From NCBI GenBank assembly GCA_036186865.1, contig AP025049.1, forward strand, positions 23,446,027 to 23,510,026: a DNA stretch of 64,000 bases. The letters are read 5' to 3'. Below, piece after piece: positions 55,274 to 64,000 of the stretch (the first letter of the stretch is position 1; the number at the start of each line of letters is the position of its first letter). The position numbers and the translations under genes are program-made. This DNA comes from Eustoma russellianum. Its lineage: Eukaryota; Streptophyta; Magnoliopsida; Gentianales; Gentianaceae. The notes below the pieces were generated by a model. It searched no databases. It was not told the DNA's origin and worked only from the letters and a program-made list of their open reading frames with translations.

Positions 55274-56228
55274 CATATTGTATGACTCACTCACCAAATG
55301 GTTTCACCATGTTTACCCCATGTCCTAGCACCCAGAAAATAGCTATAGCTGAATGATGAGATCCAAGAGCAAAATGATAATGTCAAAGGAACCAAATCAC
55401 ATGAAGAAGATCTGCAGCAGGATGGATAAAGGAGGGTTCTCAGTTGATCTTATGTTATCACCCTCTATCACAAAAGTTTTTTGTGTCAGTTGATGTTACT
55501 TTCAGTGAGCAAGAGTCTTATTTAATTAGTCCGTATCTTTAGATGGAGGAATCGGTAATGGAAGATAAGGATAAGGGAGAGTTTTCACTTTATCTTATGT
55601 CTTTACCGGTTTCTAAACCATTGTCTTTATCTTCTTCTATCAAAAAAAATCTTTCGTCACAGCCTACTCAGTAGGTTTTTAGCCCAATTGAATCAATGGT
55701 TAAGATACCCACAGAGAATAGTAGATGCGGCAGTTCTTAGCCCATGTTGCATGAAAATTGTGAAGAAGTAACAAATTCTGCTCTTCAAAATGTTAAATTT
55801 GGTCAAGTCAAAGTGTTCTTGGGAAGAAAGACAAAAATTCTTGACTCTACGCAACTCAAGGATTCCAACTCAGGTTCTGGAAATGAGGTATCACCTTTTG
55901 ATCCCTCATCAGAAACTGAAATAATTATAGTTTCTGAAAATCATGAAACAAACTTTAATCTGTTGTTGGAGATTGGATTAGGTATTATCAGTGATGACCA
56001 TGATCTTTACATCGCTATTAAAAGAGGAACTAGAGAATACATAAAAATGACCCCTGTATCCTCTTGCATACTTCCTCTCATTCAAAGACCTTTCACCATC
56101 TCATTAAGCCTTTCTTGTTAGCTTAAACAACATGACTATTTTGATCACCATATCTGAGGCTTTATCCAATGAAAACTCGGAACAAGGAAAATTGAACGAA
56201 CAAATATCTCGGAGATTCCATCATGGTA

Positions 56229-56744
56229 TGTGAAATTTACTACGATCACCAAAAAAAACAACAAAGAATTCAAGAACTAAACATTCATGCGTGAAATTAA
56301 AGGCATGAGAAACAATTGTGCTGAAGAATAGCACGGGATGGCAAAGCAAATTTTGGAGAGAAAACTCAAAAACTCTTGATTCTTGGCAATTACCGTTTTT
56401 GTACAGACTCTGGTCTATATATTCGATGCGTAGAAGATAAAGAACAAAAAGAAAAAACTACCCCTCAACATAATACTAACGCAAAACTTAAGTGAGGGCA
56501 AAACTGTCATTCTGCTGTGTTTGAACTTCTCCCGCCATCGTCCTGCGCCTTCTTCTTCCTTGCGCTCTGCGCACTTCCTCCACCCTCTACAGCTCCAACC
56601 TCAGCTGCTCACACACTCAATCTCCTCACGTGACAACTAACTGAATCCATCACTTAGTAGCTCAATTAACGATTGTTACTCCAAATTCACGACATCTGCA
56701 TCAAACACATTACGGATTATTGATCACCAATTTCATCTTTAACA
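56229..56744 (-). repeat. 3' LTR of the truncated Copia
   Basis: 516 bp, TGTGAAATTTAC to CATCTTTAACA on the + strand. The start resembles the intronic Copia LTR (TGTGAATTTTC). The partner LTR is missing, so its age cannot be read. Confidence 0.65.
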
Positions 56745-58354
56745 TCCCCCCTCAAGCGTAGCTTGTCATAAAGATTGTGTGTTCCAAGCAATTTTATCAA
56801 ATGTGCCATCCTCTTAGAATCCAGAGCCTTTGTAAATATGTCAGCCAACTGCATCTCCTTGCGTATTGGCATCAACTTTATCACACCTCCCTGCACTTTG
56901 TCCCTAACTACATGGCAATCTATCTCAATATGCTTTGTTGTTTCATGAAAGACATGGTTCTCAGCGATGTAAATTGCGCTTTTACTGTCACAGAAAAGCT
57001 CCACTGGTGTCTGATCCTTCAATCCCAAATCACTCATAAGATACAGAAGCCATTGTATCTCACAGGTAACCATCGCCATAGCCCTGTACTCTGTCTCAGC
57101 TGATGAACGGGACACTGTTGTCTGCTTCTTCGCTTTCCAAAAAACTAGAGCACCTCCAAAGAAAACACAATACCCCGTGACTGACCTTCTAGATTCATGA
57201 CACCCTCCCCAATCAGCATCCACAAAGGCTTTTAGTTTTAAATTCCCATTTCTAGGAAACAATAGCCCTTGTCCTATGGTACCCTTGATATATCTGAGGA
57301 GTCTGTGTGCAGCCTTAAGATGATTCTCAGTGGGACAGTCAAGAAACTGACTCAATTGCTGGACTGTAAAAGCAATATCAGGTCTAGTGATAGTGAGATA
57401 GATAAGTTTCCCTATTAGCTTCCTGTAGTGTGTGACATCCATCAACTCTGGAGAATCTTGATGTGTCAGGCTAAGATGGCTCTATATTGGGCCTCTAGCT
57501 GGTTTGGCCTCTAAGAAACCAGCCTGTTCCAGAAGTTCTAATGTGTAATTCCGTTGATTCACACTAATCTCCCCCTTAGCCTGAGCCACTTTAATACCCA
57601 AGAAGAACCTGAGAAGGCCCAGATCCTTAATTCGAAATGCCTGGTGCAATGCATTCTTGATCTCAGCTATGAGGCCTTCATCACTTGATGCCACTATAAT
57701 ATCATCAACATACACTAAGAGCAATATAAACTTTGTATCAACCCTTTTGGTAAAAAGAGTGTAGTCACACTTAGATTGACAGAAGCCCATGGACAGCAAG
57801 AACCTGGTCAGGGTGGCATTCCATTCCCTACTGGCCTGTTTCAAACCATACGATGACTTATTGAGCTTACAGACCATGTTTGGACCACCCACTGTCATGC
57901 CATGAGGGGGTAACATGTAGATGTCTTCATGTAAATCATGTACAAGAAAGCATTATTAACGTCCAGTTGGTGAAGATGCCAATGAAATCTTGCTGCCAGC
58001 GCCAGTACCACTCTAACAGTTGTCATCTTTGCAACTGGAGATAAAGTGTCCATATAATCTATGCCATACTGTTGGGTATTACCCCTTTGCAACCAATCGG
58101 GCCTTGTGTTTCTCCACAGTGCCATCTGCCCTCAGCTTCACTTTATAGACTCATCTGCATCCAATGGCCTTTTTATCTTTGGGCAAGGGTACCACAGTCC
58201 ATGTGTCATTAGCCTCCAAGGCTGCCAGCTCCGTAGCCATAGCATCCTGCCACACAGACAAACTAGAAGCTTCTGCATAGTTATTAGGCTCAGCATGTGC
58301 ATTTAAACTCAAGATATATGACTTGTACTTTGGGGCTAAAGATGCATAAGTCAT
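56745..58354 (-). pseudogene. Truncated Copia: RT and RNase H
   Basis: RT pieces: [69 protein letters not shown] and LLVYVDDIIVASSDEGLIAE (YVDD). RNase H: DADWGGCHESRRSVTGYCVF, SRSSAETEYRAMAMVTCE, LFCDSKSAIYIAENHVFHE and HIEIDCHVVRDKVQGGVIKL, ending QLADIFTKALDSKRM. Frameshifts occur near 57915 and 58110 and a stop at 57482. Confidence 0.85.
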
Positions 58355-59850
58355 GATCTTACTGAGTGAATGTGGTGAGGTATGTTTATGATGTTTGTCA
58401 GAAGAGATAATGTTGCTACAATGGTAGTCTTGTAGGTAGAGAGGTACTCATTTGTTTCTGACTGGTCTATCATGAGGTAATGATTCTTGAATAGGTGGTA
58501 ACTCTATACTGATGTTTCCACCTCCCATGTGTATGTTATGATCATCAGACTGAGCATTTGGGCACTCAAGCGGACTTGCAATTCATCAAAAGGCAAGGGT
58601 GATTGAGGGCTTGAACAAACGGGGCAGGACGTATGCTGAGAATTTGGAAGCAGTGACTGGACATTAGAATCAGAAGAAGAAAGGTTGGATGGCTGAGTAT
58701 TGGGCTTAGAAGCACGAGGATTTGTAGGACATGTTGACTCGTCTTTAAGTAAGGAATTGCGGAAGGCATGGGTCTTGACATGGCTGAGCTTTCAAGTGTT
58801 GGAGAATCCTGAAGATTGAAAGGGAATGTGGACTCAAAGAAAGTGACATCTCTGGATATATAAACACATTTTGTATCAAGGTCTTGCAAGATATATCCCT
58901 TCATATTGTAGGGTAATCCCAAGAATATACTCCATTTAGCTCTTGCAGCAAACTTTTCCTTATGCTTCTGGGTGTTGGTTCCAAACGCCATACATCCAAA
59001 CACCTTCAAGTCTCTATATACTGGGACTTGTTTGAACAACATTTCATATGGGGTTTTCTGGTGGAGAACAGGTGTGGGAGCTATATTTATGAGATAAACC
59101 ACGTGTTGGATGCAAAATCCCCATTATGGAGAGGGGAGATAGTATTGGAATCTAAGTGCCCTTGCTACAGTCAGGATATGTTGGTGTTTACGTTCAACTA
59201 CACCATTCTGCTGAGGTGTGTTCACACAACAGGTCTGGTGGATTACACCATTGTCTGCATAAAACTGATTCATCGTGAACTCAGACCCATTATCAGTCCT
59301 GATCTTCCTTATCTTTGCATCAAACTGTACAGAGACATATTGGTAAAAACTTTAAACAATGGATCTAGTTTCACTTTTGGATTTCATCAAATAGACCCAA
59401 CAATATCTGTTGTAATCATCTATAATAGTAAGGAAGTAATGCTGCTTATACATTGTAGGGAACTTGTACGGCCCCCAAATGTCCATATGAACAAGAGAAA
59501 ACAAACTTGGAGCTACAGACTCGGAAATGGGAAAAGGTGTTCTCTTCTGTTTGGCAAGAGGACACAGTACATTGCAGGGATGGATCAGGTATTACAAAAG
59601 GATCTATCTTATGAATTTCTCTATTCTTGGACTGGACATATGGCCCAGTCTTGAATGCCATAACCATGCGTCTGAAGAAGTGACAGCATGTGCCAAAGAA
59701 ACAGGGAGGTAGCAAGATGTATGTCTGGTTCCTGGTTTGAAGGTCCCATGAAGATAGTACAGGCCTTGATCTACCTCAGCTAAACCAATCCTCTTCTTGG
59801 TTCTGAGATCCTGAATCAAGCATGAGTTAGATTTGAACAGAACTTCGAAT
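58355..59850 (-). pseudogene. Truncated Copia: integrase and pre-integrase region
   Basis: LIQDLRTKKRIGLAEVDQGL and WLWHSRLGHMSSPRIEKF (zinc region) lie at 59604-59830. 59100-59600 carries frameshifted core pieces (YKVPYIVGP-like, [15 protein letters not shown] read across frames). 58566-59102 has VYLINIAPTPVLHQKTPYEM, FGTNTQKHKEKFAARAKWSI and VYISRDVTFFESTFPF. 58355-58565 is a Ser/Pro-rich linker. Many lesions; not functional. Confidence 0.8.
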
Positions 59851-60210
59851 TTGTTTGAATGAGGATCCAGTGAGTGGAGAGGAGATTAGAAGGCTGTTGG
59901 ATGGAAGAAGACGTAGAGGAGTAGAAGTGGAAGAGGAGGAGAAGAAACAGTTAAGAAAGGATTTTTAAATGAAACAAAATGACTATAATACCCTTACTTA
60001 ATATGTACAATATAAAAGAGCCGAAGGACATTCTTGCAAATTTGGTTCTTTCTTTTCTTCCTGCAAAGCGGTTAAATGTACAACAGAGGCAGTTAGCCTC
60101 CTTGAGCTTTCCAGCAATTCTCAAAATAAGAAATATCTCCGTCCCCTTTCTCTCTCTGTTCTGTCTCGTTTGTCCTCTCTTTATTCTTTAGGATTATAGG
60201 AAAATTGACA
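59851..60210 (+). repeat. 5' LTR of the last Copia element (start uncertain)
   Basis: It ends GAAAATTGACA right before the PBS at 60211. A TG start at 59895 (TGTTGGATGG) would give about 316 bp. It holds a TATA-like TATAAAAGAG near 60012. The partner LTR is beyond the window, so the boundary cannot be confirmed. Confidence 0.55.
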
Positions 60211-60222
60211 TGGTATCAGAGC
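60211..60222 (+). other. Primer binding site of the last Copia
   Basis: TGGTATCAGAGC, perfect initiator tRNA-Met complement, directly after the LTR end. Confidence 0.9.
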
Positions 60223-60322
60223 GCCTGATATTCATATAATTCGGTTGAGCAGTTGACTGTTTTTGTGTTTGTCATTTTGATCGTTTGGATTGTTTTTAAA
60301 TCTTTGTTCGAGACTAGTTGAG

Positions 60323-61320
60323 ATGGCAATGCACAGCGATATTCCTTCCACATCAAGAATGAATCAGAATCAAGCAAACGAAAATCCTTTGCAGAATATG
60401 ATGTTTGGCACAAGAGATGATCAAATTTGTCATATTGAAAGTCATGTGCAAAATCCTTTCTATTTACACCCCAACGATAGTCTAGCGATTGTATTAACGC
60501 AACCTCCCTTAAACCCTCACAATTATCATACTTGGAGAAGAACCTTTGAGATGGCTTTAGTAGTGAAAAATAAAGTAGGTTTCATAGACGGAACAATTGT
60601 GCAACCACCTATCACAGACCCTCAGTATGCAATTTGGAGGCAAGTTAACACGATGGTGTTATCTTGGATGATGAATTCGGTGTCTTAATCAATCGCACAG
60701 AGTATTATGTGGTTTGTTAATGCAAGTGATACATGGAATGACCTTCAATTGAGATATGGTAGTACGGATCCTTTTAGATTGTCGGATTTGATTGAAACAT
60801 TTTATAGTATAAGGAAGGATTCATTAAGCGTGAGTGAGTATTTTACAAAACTGAAAATTGAATGGGAAGAACTAATGGCTGTAAGACCAATTCCTACTTG
60901 TACATGTAGGGGCTGTAGATGTGATGTGGCTATTAAGATGAAAAAGTTTGTAGAATGAGACTATGTTATCAAATTTGTTAAAGGTTTAAATGAAAGATTC
61001 GAACCAGTTAAATCATAGGTGTTTGTACTTTCTCCACTACCTGACATATGTACAACGTTCTCTATGGCATTGAAATATGAGAGGAAGGTGTTGTCTGACA
61101 ATGGAGGACGTACGTTTGATAACAGCCCCACTGCCTTGATAGCAGAAGCACAAACACCTGATGGATTTGTAACATACTCAGGAAGGGGGCAAGGATCAGG
61201 CTATAGAAGAGGTGCAGGATGATTCAACTTAGAAGGAGGAAAACGTTTTCAATGCACATATTGTGGTATGCATGGACATACAGTAGATAGATGTCACAGA
61301 AAACATGGCTTTCCACATGG
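60323..61320 (+). pseudogene. Last Copia: gag
   Basis: ATG 60323 (MAMHSDIPSTSRMNQNQ). Capsid: FYLHPNDSLAIVLTQPPLNP, NYHTWRRTFEMALVVKNKVG, FIDGTIVQPPITDPQYAIW, RPIPTCTCRGCRCDVAIK. Nonsense codons in one frame: TAA 60686-60688, TGA 60956-60958, TAG 61016-61018, TGA 61220-61222. The zinc knuckle CTYCGMHGHTVDRCHRKHG is intact. Confidence 0.85.
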
Positions 61321-63088
61321 ATTCAACCCAAGGAATCAAGTGAATTGCACTGAAGCAGTAGAGGCTGATCTTAATGAGCCACATGAATCTCATGTTAATA
61401 GGACTATGCAATCACTGGTTTTGACTCCTCAACAGAACCAGAAAATGTTGAATTGGCTGAGTAAGAATGATGGACACTCAAAAGAAAGAGGGAGTACAGT
61501 TGCACAGAATGTTGTTATGTCTGCTCAAGTTGGTAAGATGAAAGGTACTTCTGATCCTAATGCTTTAAGTACATGGATTTTGAATTCTGAAGCTTCTGAT
61601 CACATTGCCTCCAGTCTTTCCTTGTTTTTATCTTCTAAGCCAATCAATAACATTGTTATCAACCTACCAAATAAAGTTGTCGTATCTTCTACACATATTG
61701 GAATAGTTGCCATCAATCCCTTACTTACACTATATAATGTCCTCTATGTGCCTTCTTTTGCTTACAATCTGATTTCCTTGAGTAAGCTTGCCTCAGATTC
61801 TAATCTTCTCATTCAAATCTTTGGTTCCAGTTGTTTGATCCAGGATCAATTGTCCAAGAGGATGATTGGTTCAGCTAAACTATTTGATGGTTTATACTAC
61901 CTGAATGGAACCACATCAATGCAGAAATCTGTTTGTCACACAGTTGTTGGTCTTGCTTCACCTGCCATGTTATGGCACTGGAGACTGGGACATGCTTCAT
62001 TACCCAGAATAAAACAAATTCATAAATATGATGTTTCAGTATCAGCAAGTGATTTAGATGAGCCTTGTATGATTTTCCCAATGGCTAGATTGAAAAGATT
62101 ACCATTTCCTATTTTTGTTTCCCAATCTGTTCACCCCTTTGATTTGATTCATATTGATATTTGGGGACCAAATAGGTACCCCACTTTGTATGCCCAAAAG
62201 TACTTCTTTACTTTTGTAGATGACTATAGCAGATATACATGGTTGTATCTGCTCAAATCTAAATATGAAGCAACACATATTGTACAAAATTTCTGTCACT
62301 ATGTACATACTCAATTTGATAAGAAAGTTAGAGTACTCAGATATGACAATGGAATGGAGTTTAAGATGCATGATTTTTATATGCAACATGACATAATACA
62401 TCAAACCAGTTGCATTTACGCTCCACAGCAAAACTGTTTGGTGGAAAGAAAACACCAACATATCCTAGGGGTGGCCAGATCACTAAAATTCCAAGCCAAC
62501 TTGCATATGCCTTACTGCAGTGTACTTGATAACCTTCTTCCTACTCCCATCCTATCCAATATCTCACCCTTTGAATCCCTCATCAGCAAACAACCAACCT
62601 ATCATCACCTTAAAATATTTGGGTGTTTGGCCTATGCATACAACACTGCCCCTGATAAACGCAAATTCACACATAGGGCAGTTCCATGTCTGTTTCTAGG
62701 AATGTCATCTACAACAAAAGGCTACATATTGCAAAATATAAAGACTAAGGATATTCTCATATCCAGAGATGTACATTTAATGGAAACCACCTTTCCCTAT
62801 GCCAATGACTCTACACAGCCTGTATCAAAAACTGCCTTCCTATTTTTTCCTTCCTTACAAACAGCTGATTCAATTGAAACCCAGCCTTTTTCTCATCATT
62901 CTTCATCACACTCTCCCAACTCTTCAAATTCTCCAGCTGCTACATCTGAGGACTCTCTATCATCTAATCCTTCTTCACCTCATGCTACTTCATCATCACC
63001 ATCTGCAGCACTTAGTAGTAATCCATCACAGCGTATGACCCTAGACATTCCCTTGATCATCAGCAGAGAGGATGATCCACTGTTGTAG
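61321..63088 (+). pseudogene. Last Copia: protease, integrase and linker
   Basis: WILNSEASDHIASSLSLF replaces the protease motif DSGASDH with NSEASDH, so the catalytic Asp and Gly are lost. Then NVLYVPSFAYNLISLSKLAS, LWHWRLGHASLPRIKQIH, HIDIWGPNRYPTLYAQKYFF, FVDDYSRYTWLYLLKSKYEA, VLRYDNGMEFKMHDFYMQHD and [20 protein letters not shown] (family [13 protein letters not shown]; Gly to Cys). A Ser/Thr/Pro-rich linker ends in TAG (63086-63088). Confidence 0.85.
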
Positions 63089-64000
63089 CCAAATACTTAG
63101 TGCTTAGACAGTGCTACCCCTTCCAACCAGCAGTCCACTCGTCCTGCTAGACTCAGAAAACCACCTTCCTACCTACATGATTGCCACTGTAGTCAATTGT
63201 CTGCATCACATGCTCCTTGTTCTCCTTTGACATATCCTCTTGAACATTATTATTCTTTGTATCGGTTAGCTCCTCGATTCAAAAATTATGTGCTTAACGT
63301 TAGGTTGCAGCAAGAGCTTCAATCTTACCAGCAAGCAGCCACCTTAGCAGACTCGTAAAAGGCAATGGATCTGGCGTTGGCAGCCTTAGAGGCAAATGAT
63401 ACTTGGACAATGGTGCCTCTACCCCCTGCTAAGAAACATATAGGTTGCAAATGGGTGTATAAAATCAAGAGAAAAGCAGATGGTACGGTTGAGAGGTTCA
63501 AGGCAAGACTGGTTGCCAAAGGTTATACTCAGCAAGCAGGTGTGGACTATAGAGACACATTTTCACCTGTGGCCAAGATGACCACAGTAAGACTAGTCCT
63601 GGCATTAGCAGCACTCCAGGGGTGGTTTGTTCATCAATTAGACATAAATAATGCCTTCCTACACGGGACCTTGACCAAGACATTTACATGATACCACCTG
63701 AAGTGTACCTGCTTCCTCAGGAACTGCTTGCAAACTCAACAAATCATTATATCGCTTAAAGCAAGCAAGCAGACAATGGAATGCTAAGTTGACTTCTTTT
63801 CTCTTATCTGAAAGATACACCCAATCACATCATGATTATACTATGTTCACTAAGTTATGCCAAGGAAATTTTCTGGTTCTCCTTATCTATGTAGATGACA
63901 TTGTACTTGCTAGTGACTCACTTGAAGCCATATAGCCTCTTAAAAACAGACTACACTCCACTTTTAAGATTAACGATCTTAGTCCATTGAGATATTTTCT
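63089..64000 (+). pseudogene. Last Copia: reverse transcriptase, partial
   Basis: [72 protein letters not shown] and, in a shifted frame after about 63668, LLIYVDDIVLASDSLEAI (YVDD, near 63885-63905). A frameshift at LHG-(D)LDQDIYM and later stops disable it. The window ends within the thumb region. Confidence 0.85.

Larger units (their letters stand above)
48965..56228 (+). mobile_element. Old plus-strand Copia relic, itself split by the young Copia
   Basis: An LTR end TTTTCAGCA (49201) is followed by PBS TGGTATCAGAGA (49202-49213). Gag tail words FSRKEVEKLRSF (about 49534) precede the break. After the young element come MTHSPNGFTMFTPCPSTQKI (protease region after the DSGA motif, 55284-55345), FCVSVDVTFSEQESYLI (end of integrase, 55480-55535) and DLYIAIKRGTREYIK and PFTISLSLS (start of the RT region, 56005-56115). 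All frames are broken and much is deleted. At 56228 it is cut by the next element. The LTR start is uncertain (a TG at 48968 is possible). Confidence 0.6.
56229..59850 (-). mobile_element. Copia element, minus strand, 5' part missing
   Basis: The 3' LTR (56229-56744) and PPT GAGGGGGGA are present. Pol is present from the pre-integrase region to RNase H, but gag, PBS and the 5' LTR are absent: the sequence stops matching near 59850. It inserted into the RT start of the old plus-strand relic at 56228. Its proteins are close to those of the intronic Copia at 31406-37103. Confidence 0.8.
59895..64000 (+). mobile_element. Copia element, plus strand, running off the window end
   Basis: LTR, PBS, gag, protease, integrase and most of RT are present in order; RNase H and the 3' LTR lie beyond 64000. 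From 60323 to about 63660 one frame is kept, interrupted only by nonsense codons, so base substitutions rather than indels inactivated it. It belongs to the same group as the elements at 31406 and 56229. Confidence 0.85.

Noticed and set aside
1..64000. tRNA, rRNA and miRNA precursors
   Set aside because: tRNA-like words occur only as primer binding sites and the SINE box B. No complete cloverleaf, rRNA block or convincing long hairpin was found by eye.

Overview
The window is nuclear DNA of a flowering plant, most likely a eudicot. It has long AT-rich non-coding stretches, LTR retrotransposons primed by initiator tRNA-Met (TGGTATCAGAGC sites), nested insertions with 5-bp target duplications, a plant SINE, and GT-AG and GC-AG introns. 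No bacterial features, rRNA, tRNA or CRISPR were seen. About 80% of the window is transposable element. Almost every long reading frame is a broken gag or pol gene of a Ty3/Gypsy or Ty1/Copia element. Layout, left to right. (1) 1-7565: a minus-strand chromovirus (Ty3/Gypsy with chromodomain) inserted into the RT gene of a second minus-strand Gypsy element (7566-12700). The first element carries an intron-like 75-bp insertion inside its RT that the second lacks. (2) 12701-18720: low-copy DNA. It holds a duplicated promoter, a minus-strand Copia relic, a threefold ~300-bp tandem repeat, a (TTG)n-tailed retroposon end and a SINE with a 17-bp target duplication. (3) 18721-28987: a plus-strand Copia array with four LTRs or LTR pieces and three internal regions, all inside one 5-bp target duplication. 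(4) 28988-37620: a candidate host gene. It has a TATA promoter, a signal-peptide exon, an intron of about 7.2 kb and a second exon encoding a six-cysteine knottin-like domain. The intron contains a hAT-like element and a complete minus-strand Copia (31406-37103, TSD ATATT). (5) 37919-39050: a Copia relic. (6) 39490-48959: a minus-strand Copia (TSD AGTAA) whose RT is split by a 4.7-kb LTR-like or TIR-like element (40858-45562, 8-bp duplication ACGGATGT). That insert contains a short fragment of a SULTR3-type sulfate/phosphate transporter gene. (7) 49202-56228: an old plus-strand Copia relic broken by a very young minus-strand Copia (49628-55273, identical 246-bp LTRs, TSD CATAT). (8) 56229-59850: a 5'-truncated minus-strand Copia. 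(9) About 59895 to the window end: a plus-strand Copia with a gag-pol frame interrupted by nonsense codons. The only candidate working host gene is the knottin-like precursor. Its promoter has a second copy 17 kb upstream that was disrupted by the second Gypsy element. No conserved multigene system is visible. The most informative signals are the intron inside a retrotransposon RT, the knottin-like gene bridged over a nested Copia, the captured transporter exons, and the nesting order.
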